A stretch of 64,000 bases of DNA from CAVONB01 sp963697205 (GTDB lineage: Bacteria; Pseudomonadota; Alphaproteobacteria; Rhizobiales; Hyphomicrobiaceae). This document shows positions 18,780 to 27,447 of this stretch, piece by piece (position 1 is the first letter of the stretch; every line of letters begins with the position of its first letter). The position numbers and the translations under genes were made by a program. The stretch lies in NCBI GenBank assembly GCA_963697205.1, contig CAVONB010000015.1, positions 434,001-498,000 of the forward strand, read 5' to 3'. The notes below the pieces were generated by a model that ran no database searches, was not told the DNA's origin, and saw nothing but the letters and a program-made list of their open reading frames with translations.

Positions 18780-19046
18780 ATGGCGAATACCAAGTCGGCC
18801 AAAAAGGCGGCCCGTCAGACGATCAAGCGGACGGAAATCAACAAGTCGCGCCGCACTGCGATGCGCACCACCGTGCGCAAGGTCGAGGAAGCCATTGCTT
18901 CCGGAGACAAGGCCGCGGCTGCTGCTGCGCTGAAGGCTGCAGAGCCGGTGCTGGTGCGCACGGCGCAGAAGGGCGTCATCCATAAGAAGACGGCGTCCCG
19001 GAAGGTCTCCCGCCTGACGGCGCGCGTGACCGGCATGTCGAGCTGA
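18780..19046 (+). CDS. rpsT: 30S ribosomal protein S20
   Basis: An 88-residue, Lys/Arg/Ala-rich three-helix protein that binds 16S rRNA early in 30S assembly. The full family pattern is present: MANTKSAKKAARQ at the start, INKSRRTAMRTTVRKVE in helix 1, and a C-terminal GVIHKKTASRKVSRLT. ATG at 18780. The position just upstream of dnaA is common in Alphaproteobacteria. Confidence 0.98.
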   Translation: MANTKSAKKAARQTIKRTEINKSRRTAMRTTVRKVEEAIASGDKAAAAAALKAAEPVLVRTAQKGVIHKKTASRKVSRLTARVTGMSS

Positions 19047-19064
19047 GCCCTCTTTTCGGGCTCT

Positions 19065-19092
19065 GACGGCCCGACGAAGGGGTCGGGCCGTC
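19065..19092 (+). terminator. Terminator of rpsT
   Basis: An 11-bp perfect stem GACGGCCCGAC / GTCGGGCCGTC lies 18 bp past the rpsT stop. It is followed by a moderately T-rich stretch (ATGTTGCATATTTATG) rather than a clean T run. Confidence 0.65.
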
Positions 19093-19640
19093 ATGTTGCA
19101 TATTTATGACAGAGCGGCGGTGCACAAGACGACGCCGCACTGCAAACTGAACGGTTATAACCCCACGCAGGGCCGCATTTTTGAAGGTCCAATGCGCTTG
19201 ATGGTAGACCTTCAGACGGCTGCGGCCGAGTCCGGCCGCCAAGCAAAAAGCGATCCATCCGCGCTGGATTTGAGGGTGCGGAACGAGGCGCGAATTTCTG
19301 CGAACACGCGGTCGAATCCACAAGCAGACTCAGTCTTTTGCACACCACGAGCGCATCGCCCTGTTGATAGAGTTATGCCGATGGTTGCGCATGAAGTCGG
19401 TCGATCGAGGCGGCTTGCGTGGTGTGGATTAACCAATTATACACCACTCGTCGGCTGGCGGCGGTGGATAGCTGCTGGCGACGTTTCAGGGCCGAGGCCC
19501 TCAGTGGTCCGAGAATAGAGCGCGTGTATTTACGCTTCTCTCGGTGCGTTTCTTCTTAATCAGCTTGCGAGTGCTTTTACGCACGATGCGGCGATCTCTG
19601 AGTTGTTTGCGTTCGACTTGCGTTCGATGGCGAGGGCGTC
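19093..19640. other. Candidate replication origin region (oriC)
   Basis: About 550 bp without a gene and less GC-rich than its surroundings, between rpsT and the rhodanese/dnaA genes. It holds several near-matches to the DnaA box TTATNCACA: AATCCACA near 19316, TTTTGCACA near 19336, TGTGGATTA (reverse strand) near 19424 and TTATACACC near 19438. The last two face each other within a larger inverted repeat (GTGGTGT ... ACACCAC). None is a perfect box. Placement beside dnaA-dnaN-recF-gyrB supports an origin, but several alphaproteobacteria replicate from near hemE instead. Confidence 0.4.
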
Positions 19641-19694
19641 GCTATCGATTTGCTGGGGGGCGCAAACCGCCGGGTCGAGAGTGTGGAGGGTGCA

Positions 19695-20138
19695 GTGGGG
19701 TCGGCAACTGATGTTGCTGTTCAAAGCGTTCCTGTGACGGCGGTGTGGAACCGTCTGAAGGAGGACGCGGCGGCCGTTCTGATCGATGTGCGGACCCGTG
19801 CGGAGTGGTCCTACGTCGGTGTTCCAGATCTGTCGTCGATTGGCCGGGAGGTCGTCTTCGCCGAATGGCAGACGTTTCCCGACAGCGCCGTGGATCCGGC
19901 GTTTAGCGAAAAACTTTCAAAGGCGCTTGCCGCGCAGCATGTGGGCTCATCGGCGCCTTTGTTCTTCATCTGTCGATCCGGGGTTCGCAGTCTGCGTGCC
20001 GCGGATGCGATGAGGGCTGCAGGATTTTTGAACTGCAGCAACGTGGCGGACGGGTTTGAGGGACCGTTGGACCCGTCGCGTCACCGGGGGACTACGGCAG
20101 GCTGGAAAGCCGCCGGTCTCCCTTGGAAGCAGGCCTAG
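19695..20138 (+). CDS. Rhodanese-like domain protein
   Basis: A single-domain rhodanese (sulfurtransferase), about 147 residues. Seen: the strand-helix motif AVLIDVRTRAEW, and the active-site loop CRSGVRS with the catalytic Cys near residue 93. No ATG is available. The GTG at 19695 is chosen because GGAGG lies six bases upstream; a TTG at 19650 and a GTG at 19683 are alternatives. It lies between the candidate origin and dnaA on the dnaA strand, 124 bp upstream. Confidence 0.85.
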   Translation: MGSATDVAVQSVPVTAVWNRLKEDAAAVLIDVRTRAEWSYVGVPDLSSIGREVVFAEWQTFPDSAVDPAFSEKLSKALAAQHVGSSAPLFFICRSGVRSLRAADAMRAAGFLNCSNVADGFEGPLDPSRHRGTTAGWKAAGLPWKQA

Positions 20139-20262
20139 AGGGGGCCTGTTCCATCACGTCGGGCAAGGCCGGGAACTTCGGTCGGTGGCGCATGCGGCGC
20201 TGCCGGAGGGCTGGGCGCTGGCTCGCGACTGAAACGTTGGTACGTGCGGGGAGCACAAGAGC

Positions 20263-21789
20263 ATGACTGGTTTGGGCGGAGAAGCCGGTGGATCCGGTGG
20301 CGGCAAGGGTGCTGGCGGCGGTGGCACGGCCGGAAGCGGCGGCGACAAGGGCGGCCAGAAGATGCGCGCCATGCTGCGCGCGCGCCTGGGCGACGACGTC
20401 TATTCGAGCTTCTTCACCTCGCTCGAATTCGACGGCCTGGACGGGGCGACGGCGCGCCTCTCGGTGGCGCACAAGTTCCTGCAAAACTGGATCAAATCGC
20501 ACTATACCGATGCGCTTCTGGAGTGCGCGCGCGGCGAGTTCAAGGATGTCGAGCGCGTCGAGGTGACGTTGCGCCAGCCGGGGGCGGCGGGCGTACGGCC
20601 GGCGGCGCAGGTGGGCGAGCCGGCGCGCGCGCCGGGCATGGCCGAGCAGCAGGCGTCGATCCCCGACGTCGCGGCATTCCGCGCACCGAGCGTGCGGGCG
20701 CCCGTGTTCCAGGCGCAGTCGCGCACCGAGGTTGCCGGCTTCGAGGGCTCGCCGCTCGATCCGCGCTACACCTTCGACAGCTTCGTGGTCGGTGCGGCCA
20801 ACCGCCTCGCGCATGCGGCGGCGACACAGGTCGCCGAGACGGCCACCAGCGACATGCGCAGCTACAATCCGCTCTATATCCACTCCTCCGTCGGGCTGGG
20901 CAAAACGCACCTGCTGCATGCTATCGCCTGGGAGGTCCGGCAGCGGGCTCCGTCGACGAAGCTCCTGTATCTGACGGCCGAGCGCTTCCGCTTCCAGTTC
21001 GTCGATGCCCTGCGCAGCCAGGATGCGATGGCGTTCAAGGAGCGGTTCCGGCAGACGGAGATCCTGCTTGTCGACGATCTGGAGTTCATGCACGGCGAGA
21101 AGACGGAGCTGGAGTTCGACCACATCATCAACACGCTGCTCGACGGCGGGCGGCAGGTGGTGGTGGCCTCGGCGCGGGCGCCCGGCCAGATCGAGCGGCT
21201 CAACGAGCGCATGCGCTCGCGGCTGCAGCGCGGGCTGGTCGTGGAGCTCGGCGGCCTCGATCGCGAGCTGCGCGTGCGCGTGCTGGAGCGGCGCGTGATG
21301 GAGAAGCAGGCGATCGACCCGACATTCGATCTGCCGCGTGACGTGATCGATCTGCTGTCCGAGAAGCTGACCGAGAGCGGCCGTGAGCTGGAAGGTGCGG
21401 TCACGCGGCTGCACCACACCTGGCAGAACGTGCGCCAGCCGCTGTCGATCGACATCGTGGAGACCGTGATCCGCGATCTGGTGCAAGGCATCGAGCCGCG
21501 CCGCATCAAGATCGAGGACATCATGCGCATCGTCTCGCGGCATTTCGGCGTGTCGAAGGGCGACCTGATTTCGCAGCGCCGCCACCGCTCGGTCGTCTGG
21601 CCCCGCCAGATCGGCATGTATCTGGCCAAGCAGCTGACCTCGCGCTCGCTGCCCGAGATCGGCCGTCGCTTCGGCGGTCGCGATCATACGACCGTGCTGC
21701 ATGCGATCCGCAAGATCGAGAGCGACCTCACGGGCAATTCGCGTCTGCGCGAAGAGCTCGATGAGCTGAAAAAAATGCTCAATCACTGA
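20263..21789 (+). CDS. dnaA: Chromosomal replication initiator protein DnaA
   Basis: A 508-residue AAA+ initiator that binds DnaA boxes and melts the origin. A Gly-rich extension (residues 1-33) precedes domain I (MRAMLRARLGDDVYSSFF). A variable Ala/Pro linker runs to about residue 160. Walker A (SSVGLGKTHLLHA, about 208-220), Walker B (ILLVDDLEF, Asp271/272), sensor region and the C-terminal helix-turn-helix follow (PEIGRRFGGRDHTTVLHA). ATG at 20263 has GGGGAG upstream. The Gly-rich head is longer than usual and of low complexity. Confidence 0.98.
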   Translation: MTGLGGEAGGSGGGKGAGGGGTAGSGGDKGGQKMRAMLRARLGDDVYSSFFTSLEFDGLDGATARLSVAHKFLQNWIKSHYTDALLECARGEFKDVERVEVTLRQPGAAGVRPAAQVGEPARAPGMAEQQASIPDVAAFRAPSVRAPVFQAQSRTEVAGFEGSPLDPRYTFDSFVVGAANRLAHAAATQVAETATSDMRSYNPLYIHSSVGLGKTHLLHAIAWEVRQRAPSTKLLYLTAERFRFQFVDALRSQDAMAFKERFRQTEILLVDDLEFMHGEKTELEFDHIINTLLDGGRQVVVASARAPGQIERLNERMRSRLQRGLVVELGGLDRELRVRVLERRVMEKQAIDPTFDLPRDVIDLLSEKLTESGRELEGAVTRLHHTWQNVRQPLSIDIVETVIRDLVQGIEPRRIKIEDIMRIVSRHFGVSKGDLISQRRHRSVVWPRQIGMYLAKQLTSRSLPEIGRRFGGRDHTTVLHAIRKIESDLTGNSRLREELDELKKMLNH

Positions 21790-22262
21790 TTGATTTCCAG
21801 CCGCGCGGGTCGACGCCGTCGGTTCGGCAATCGCGCGGCGGCAGATCGGACCCCGAGGTCATGCCGACGGCAGGGGGCTTCGAGCCGTCGGTACAAGAGG
21901 AGCGGCGTCGCATGGCGCCGCTCCTTCTTCGTGCTCCTGTTGCTTCGTGTCTGGGTGGAGGGCCAGGGCGGCGCAGGGGGCGGTCGATTCCAGTGGTCTT
22001 GCCGGAGGCGAGCGCGCACTCGCCTTGGTGGGGGCGCGACGGACGGGGACTTGCAAAAACGCGGGCTTCGGCTCAAGTTGCTTGTGCTCTGATTCCCTCA
22101 GCGTACCGGTAGGTGGGGCCGGCGCTGCCAGTTGGCGACCAACCCGAGCGGAGCGATGTTCTCTTTTTGTCTGATGCCGTCGGGTCGAAGCCGCCTCGCG
22201 CGGCTCGGAGTCTTCAGATCAGCTTCCACGTTTCCAGGCCTGACACGACCGAAGGACCTTCC
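21790..22262. other. dnaA-dnaN intergenic region, 473 bp
   Basis: It contains the dnaA terminator at 21899-21929 and should hold the dnaN promoter further on. Several frames are open for 60-100 codons but none has family-like sequence; all are G+C-driven. No convincing DnaA boxes were seen here. Confidence 0.5.
21899..21929 (+). terminator. Terminator of dnaA
   Basis: A 9-bp perfect stem GGAGCGGCG / CGCCGCTCC is followed by TTCTTC, about 110 bp past the dnaA stop. It implies that dnaN has its own promoter. Confidence 0.6.
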
Positions 22263-23381
22263 ATGAGACTGGTGATCGAAAGACGGGATCTGCTCGAGGC
22301 CCTGGGGCATGTGACCAGCGTCGTGGAGCGGCGAACGACGATCCCGATTCTGTCGAACGTCCTGTTGCGGGCGGCGAGCAACGGCCTCGAATTCAAGGCG
22401 ACGGATCTTGAGCGCGAAGTGATTGAGCGCGCGGAGGCGGACGTGACGCAGCCGGGCAGCGTGACGGTGGGCGCGCACATGCTGCACGACATCGTGCGCA
22501 AGCTGCCCGACGGGGCGCAGGTCGAGCTGAAGCGCGAGCCCGACAAGGACCGTCTGACACTCAGCGCCGGCCATGCACGCTTTGCGCTGCAGACCCTGCC
22601 GGCGGAGGATTTTCCCGATCTTGCAGCCGGCGAGCTGACGCAGACATTCGAGGTCGCCGCGCACGAGCTGAAGCGGCTGATCGACAAGACGCGGTTCGCG
22701 ATCTCGACGGAGGAGACGCGCTACTACCTGACGGGCATCTACTTCCATATCGCCAAGACCGAGGGGACGGACATGCTTCGGGCGGTGGCGACTGACGGGC
22801 ATCGCCTGGCGCAGGTGGAGATCGAGGCGCCGGCGGGCTCGGTGGGGATGCCGGGCGTGATCATTCCGCGCAAGACAGTCAACGAGCTGAGGCGGTTGAT
22901 CGAGACGGCGACGGAGGACGTGAAGGTCGGCGTCAGTGCCGCCAAGGTGCGCTTCGAGATCGGGACGGTGACGCTGACGTCGAAGCTGATCGACGGCACG
23001 TTCCCCGACTACGGGCGCGTCATTCCGCAGGCGAACGACAAGGAGCTGAAGGTCTCGAACGCGGAGTTCATGAGCGCGGTCGATCGCGTGTCGACCATTG
23101 CCTCAGAGCGCGGGCGGGCGGTGAAGCTCAATATCGCTCCCGACCGGCTGACGTTGTCGGTCAACAATCCCGAGGGCGGCAGCGCGACGGAGGAGATCGG
23201 CGTTGACTACGGGGCGAGTCCGCTGGAGATCGGCTTCAACGCGCGCTACCTGCTCGACATCGCCGGGCAGCTGGAAGGTGATCACGCGCGCTTCATGCTG
23301 GCCGATCCCGGCTCGCCGACGATGATCCGCGACGTCGGCGATGACAGCGCGCTGTACGTGCTGATGCCGATGCGGGTTTAA
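22263..23381 (+). CDS. dnaN: DNA polymerase III beta sliding clamp
   Basis: The 372-residue processivity clamp encircling DNA as a dimer of three-domain subunits. Typical segments are MRLVIERRDLLEALGHV, RRTTIPILSNVLL, IDGTFPDYGRVIP and the C-terminal LYVLMPMRV, where the last residues form part of the partner-binding pocket. The ATG at 22263 follows GAAGGACCTTCC; the upstream extension of the frame was rejected. recF starts 10 bp after its stop, so the two are probably co-transcribed. Confidence 0.97.
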   Translation: MRLVIERRDLLEALGHVTSVVERRTTIPILSNVLLRAASNGLEFKATDLEREVIERAEADVTQPGSVTVGAHMLHDIVRKLPDGAQVELKREPDKDRLTLSAGHARFALQTLPAEDFPDLAAGELTQTFEVAAHELKRLIDKTRFAISTEETRYYLTGIYFHIAKTEGTDMLRAVATDGHRLAQVEIEAPAGSVGMPGVIIPRKTVNELRRLIETATEDVKVGVSAAKVRFEIGTVTLTSKLIDGTFPDYGRVIPQANDKELKVSNAEFMSAVDRVSTIASERGRAVKLNIAPDRLTLSVNNPEGGSATEEIGVDYGASPLEIGFNARYLLDIAGQLEGDHARFMLADPGSPTMIRDVGDDSALYVLMPMRV

Positions 23382-23390
23382 GGGCGCGCG

Positions 23391-24662
23391 TTGATCGTTC
23401 CCACCACGCCTCAGTCCTTTCAATCGTCTGTCGGCGATTCAGAGCCGATCGCGCCCGCGGCGGGTGGTGGCGCGCGGCTGTGGGTCGAGCGGCTGACGCT
23501 GACCGATTTTCGCAACTACGCCGCCGCGCAGATCGCGGCGGGGCCGGAGCCCGTGGTGCTCGCCGGCGCCAACGGCTCGGGCAAGACGAACCTGCTCGAG
23601 GCCGTCTCGTTGCTCGGGCCGGGCCAGGGCATGCGGCGGTCCAACTATGCCGATCTGGCGCGCGCGGACGGTGGCGGCGGCTGGGCTGTGGCGGGGCGGG
23701 TGCATACGAGCCTCGGCGTCGTCGACATCGGTACGGGGCTTTCCGGTGTCGCGGCCGACGCGCCTTCGGGGCGTACCTCCGGGGGCGACCGGGGTCGCGA
23801 GCGGCATTCGCGCGTGGTCAGAATCGACGGCGTCACGCAATCGGGCACGGGGGTGCTGGCGGACTACGTCGAGATGGTGTGGGTGACGCCGGCGATGGAC
23901 GGGCTGTTCACGGGTTCGGGGACCGACCGCCGGCGGTTCCTCGACCGGCTGATTCTGTGCTTCGATCCGGGATACCGCACGCGCGCGGGGCAATTCGAGC
24001 GTGCAATGCAGCAGCGCAACCGGCTCTTGTCGGACGGTGTGCGCGATCGCGTGCAGCTTGACGGGCTGGAAGAGATCATGGCGGAGACCGGCGTGGCGAT
24101 CGCGGCGGCGCGGGCGGAAGCCGTTGCGGGGCTTGCGTCGGTGGTCGAGGCACGGCGTGCGGCCAAGCCGACGTCGCCGTTTCCGTGGGCGGCACTGGCG
24201 ATGGAGGGGCGCATCGAGGATGCGCTTGCCGTCAAGGCCGCCGTCGACGTGGAGGAAAGCTACCGGCGCACGCTGCGCGACATGCGCGAGCGCGACCGCG
24301 GTGCGGGGCGGACGCTGGAAGGGCCGCACCGTTCCGATCTGGTGGTGGGGCATGGACCCAAGGATATGCCGGCGCGATTGTCCTCGACGGGCGAGCAAAA
24401 GGCGCTGCTGCTGGGGCTGATCCTGGCGCATGCCGAGCTGGTCGCCCGCCGGCGCGCGGGTACGGCGCCGTTGCTGCTGCTGGACGAGGTCACGGCGCAT
24501 CTGGATGAGGCGCGGCGGGCGGCGCTGTTTGCTGAGATTCTCGATCTGGGCATGCAGGCGTGGATGACGGGCACCGATGTGCAGGCGTTTTCCGCACTGG
24601 CGGGGCGTGCACGCGTCTTTGATGTCGAGGCCGGGCGGCTGTCGTCTCGCGCGCTGACGTAA
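23391..24662 (+). CDS. recF: DNA replication and repair protein RecF
   Basis: An SMC-like ATPase loading RecA at gaps; about 423 residues. Seen: Walker A LAGANGSGKTNLLEAV near residues 58-73, DFRNY before it, signature LSSTGEQKALL, and Walker B LLLLDEVTAHLDE. No ATG is available before the conserved LTLTDFRNY, so the TTG at 23391, 10 bp past dnaN, is the likely start and suggests translational coupling. A poorly conserved, Gly/Asp-rich insertion lies around residues 110-145. Confidence 0.95.
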   Translation: MIVPTTPQSFQSSVGDSEPIAPAAGGGARLWVERLTLTDFRNYAAAQIAAGPEPVVLAGANGSGKTNLLEAVSLLGPGQGMRRSNYADLARADGGGGWAVAGRVHTSLGVVDIGTGLSGVAADAPSGRTSGGDRGRERHSRVVRIDGVTQSGTGVLADYVEMVWVTPAMDGLFTGSGTDRRRFLDRLILCFDPGYRTRAGQFERAMQQRNRLLSDGVRDRVQLDGLEEIMAETGVAIAAARAEAVAGLASVVEARRAAKPTSPFPWAALAMEGRIEDALAVKAAVDVEESYRRTLRDMRERDRGAGRTLEGPHRSDLVVGHGPKDMPARLSSTGEQKALLLGLILAHAELVARRRAGTAPLLLLDEVTAHLDEARRAALFAEILDLGMQAWMTGTDVQAFSALAGRARVFDVEAGRLSSRALT

Positions 24663-24961
24663 GGTGAAAGCGCGGGCTGCATTCACGGGCCAGCTGCGCG
24701 TGCGTCGTGTGGCCGTTCGGCGGTGGCTTCGCGGCAGATTCGCCGGTTCTTGGGCCTCGTCAGGAGGGCCATTTTCGAGTCCAGAACTCACTGTCGAATC
24801 CGCCACGTTTCGCCTCGCGCGGCGACGATCCCGCAACGCACTGATTCTGCGGCACAAAAACCGTGTCTACGACCGTGCTTTTGCGGTGGATTCCGTAGCA
24901 ACTTTGCGCACTTCGTGCTAGGTTGCAGGCAATCTTCAAACAGCGATGGAACGACCGCGGA

Positions 24962-27418
24962 ATGTGCGCTCAGCCCGCCCCCAAACTGCCGCCCCAGTCC
25001 GACTACGGCGAGGACAGCATCAAGATGCTGAAAGGCCTCGACGCCGTGCGCAAGCGGCCGGGCATGTACATCGGTGATACGGACGACGGCTCGGGTCTGC
25101 ACCACATGATCTACGAGGTCGTGGACAACGCGATCGACGAGGTGCTTGCCGGTCATGCCAACCGCTGCGAGGTGACGCTCAATCCCGACGGCTCGTGCAC
25201 GGTGCGCGACGACGGCCGCGGCATTCCGGTCGGCATCAAGCAGGACGACGACCACGATCCCAAGCGCTCTGCGGCGGAGATCGTGTTCACGGAGCTGCAC
25301 GCGGGCGGCAAGTTCGACCAGAATTCCTACAAGGTGTCGGGTGGTCTGCACGGCGTCGGCGTGTCGGTGGTGAACGCGCTGTCGACGTGGCTGAAGTGCC
25401 GCGTCTGGCGCAACGACCAGGAGCATTTCATCGAGTTCCACGACGGTGTGCCGGTGGCGCCGCTGAAAGTCGTCGGCCCGGCGGAAGGGCAGCGCGGCAC
25501 GGAGGTGTCGTTCCTGCCGTCGACGAACACGTTCACCAAGGTCGAGTTCGACTATGGGACGCTGGAGCATCGCATTCGCGAGCTCGCATTCCTCAACTCG
25601 GGTGCGCGCGTGGTGCTGACCGACGCGCGTCATGCCGACGTCAAATCCGAGGAGTTCTACTACGAGGGCGGGTCGGCGGCGTTCGTGCGTTATCTCGATC
25701 GGTCGAAAACCCCGTTGATGCCCGATCCGATCATGGTGTCGGCCGACAGCAACGGCATCAACGTCGAGGTCGCGCTGTGGTGGAACGACAGCTACCACGA
25801 GAACGTGCTGTGCTTCACCAACAACATTCCCCAGCGTGACGGCGGCACGCACCTTGCCGGCTTCCGCGGCGCGCTGACCCGCGTCGTGAACAAGTACGCC
25901 GACGAGAGCGGCATCGCGAAGCGCGAGAAGGTGACGCTGACGGGCGACGATTCGCGCGAAGGGCTGACGGCGGTGCTGTCGGTGAAGGTGCCGGATCCGA
26001 AATTCTCCAGCCAAACCAAAGACAAACTGGTGTCCTCGGAGGTCAAGCCGGTGGTCGAGACGATCGTCGGTGACCAGTTGGCGGCGTGGTTCGAGGAGCA
26101 CCCGAAAGAGGCTCGAACGATCGTCACCAAAGTTTGCGAGGCGGCGGCGGCGCGCGAGGCTGCGCGCAAGGCGCGCGAGTTGACGCGGCGCAAGGGTGCG
26201 CTCGACGGCTTGAGGCTGCCGGGCGGGCTGGCGGAATGCCAGGAACGCGATGCATCCAAGACGGAGCTGTTCATCGTCGAGGGCGACTCGGCGGGCGGCT
26301 CGGCCAAGCAGGGGCGCAAGCGCGAGTTCCAGGCCGTGTTGCCGATCCGCGGCAAGATCCTCAACGTGGAGCGCGCGCGCACCGACAAGATGCTGTCGAG
26401 CGAGCAGGTGACGAACATCATCATGGCGCTCGGCACCGGGATCGGGCGATCGGAGGATGTCGACGGCTTCAATGTCGCGAAGCTGCGCTATCACAAGATC
26501 ATCATCATGACGGACGCCGACGTCGACGGTGCGCACATCCGCACGCTGCTGCTGACGTTCTTTTATCGGCAGATGCCGGACCTGATCGACCAGGGCCACA
26601 TCTACATCGCGCAGCCGCCGCTTTACAAAGTCTCGAAGGGCAAGTCGGAAGCGTATCTGAAGGACCAACGCGCGCTGGAGGATTATCTCGTCGACAGCGG
26701 CATCGAGGATGCCGTGCTGGTGACGGGGACGGGCGAGGAGCGCGCCGGGCGTGACTTGCGCGACGTCGTTGATCAGGCGCGCGGCATCACGACGCTGATC
26801 GACACGCTGCACTCTCGCTATGCGCGCTTCGTCGTCGAACAGGCGGCAATCGGCGGCGCGTTCGATCCCGCGGTCACCGGCTCTCAGGAGAGGGCGACGG
26901 CGCGGGCGGAGGAGGTCGCGCGGCGGCTCGATGAGATGGCCGAGGAGACGGAGAAGGGGTGGCAGGGCCGGTTTGGCAACGAGGGCTATGTGTTCCGGCG
27001 CGAGGTGCGCGGTGTCGTCGAGGCGCATACGCTCGACCGGCAATTGATCGCTTCGCTTGAGGCGCGGCGGCTCAACGAGCGGCACGCTGCGCTGCAGGAG
27101 GTCTACGCCAAGCCCGGGCGGCTGCGCCGCAAGGACAAGCAGGTGCCGATCTTCGGGCCGCGCTCGCTGCTCGATGCGGTCTACGAATCCGGTCGCAAGG
27201 GTATCTCGCTCCAGCGCTACAAGGGGCTGGGCGAGATGAACTCGGAGCAGTTGTGGGAGACGACGCTGGATCCCGAGGTGCGCACGCTGTTGCAGGTGAA
27301 GACTGGCGATCTCGGCGAGGCAGACGAGATCTTCTCCAAGCTGATGGGTGACGTCGTCGAGCCCAGGCGCGAGTTCATCCAGGAGAACGCGTTGTCGGTG
27401 GCGAACCTCGATATTTGA
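24962..27418 (+). CDS. gyrB: DNA gyrase subunit B
   Basis: The ATPase subunit of type IIA topoisomerase, 818 residues, introducing negative supercoils with GyrA. Seen: YGEDSIKMLKGLDAVRKRPG, GHKL ATP-site motifs VVDNAIDEVLAGH and DDGRGIPVG, GGLHGVGVSVVNAL, the TOPRIM motif FIVEGDSAGGSAKQGR, and TDADVDGAHIRTLLLTFFYRQ in part. The C-terminus is the usual QENALSVANLDI. The ATG at 24962 was chosen; the upstream TTG adds 13 unconserved residues. The 299 bp before it carry no gene. Confidence 0.98.
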   Translation: MCAQPAPKLPPQSDYGEDSIKMLKGLDAVRKRPGMYIGDTDDGSGLHHMIYEVVDNAIDEVLAGHANRCEVTLNPDGSCTVRDDGRGIPVGIKQDDDHDPKRSAAEIVFTELHAGGKFDQNSYKVSGGLHGVGVSVVNALSTWLKCRVWRNDQEHFIEFHDGVPVAPLKVVGPAEGQRGTEVSFLPSTNTFTKVEFDYGTLEHRIRELAFLNSGARVVLTDARHADVKSEEFYYEGGSAAFVRYLDRSKTPLMPDPIMVSADSNGINVEVALWWNDSYHENVLCFTNNIPQRDGGTHLAGFRGALTRVVNKYADESGIAKREKVTLTGDDSREGLTAVLSVKVPDPKFSSQTKDKLVSSEVKPVVETIVGDQLAAWFEEHPKEARTIVTKVCEAAAAREAARKARELTRRKGALDGLRLPGGLAECQERDASKTELFIVEGDSAGGSAKQGRKREFQAVLPIRGKILNVERARTDKMLSSEQVTNIIMALGTGIGRSEDVDGFNVAKLRYHKIIIMTDADVDGAHIRTLLLTFFYRQMPDLIDQGHIYIAQPPLYKVSKGKSEAYLKDQRALEDYLVDSGIEDAVLVTGTGEERAGRDLRDVVDQARGITTLIDTLHSRYARFVVEQAAIGGAFDPAVTGSQERATARAEEVARRLDEMAEETEKGWQGRFGNEGYVFRREVRGVVEAHTLDRQLIASLEARRLNERHAALQEVYAKPGRLRRKDKQVPIFGPRSLLDAVYESGRKGISLQRYKGLGEMNSEQLWETTLDPEVRTLLQVKTGDLGEADEIFSKLMGDVVEPRREFIQENALSVANLDI

Positions 27419-27447
27419 GGGGCGCGCCGCCCGACTCCGCACGTTGC

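Noticed and set aside
20092..21786. A 564-codon minus-strand open frame
   Set aside because: Antisense to dnaA; long only because stop codons are rare at this G+C.
24788..27442. An 884-codon minus-strand open frame
   Set aside because: Antisense to gyrB, which is unmistakable on the other strand.
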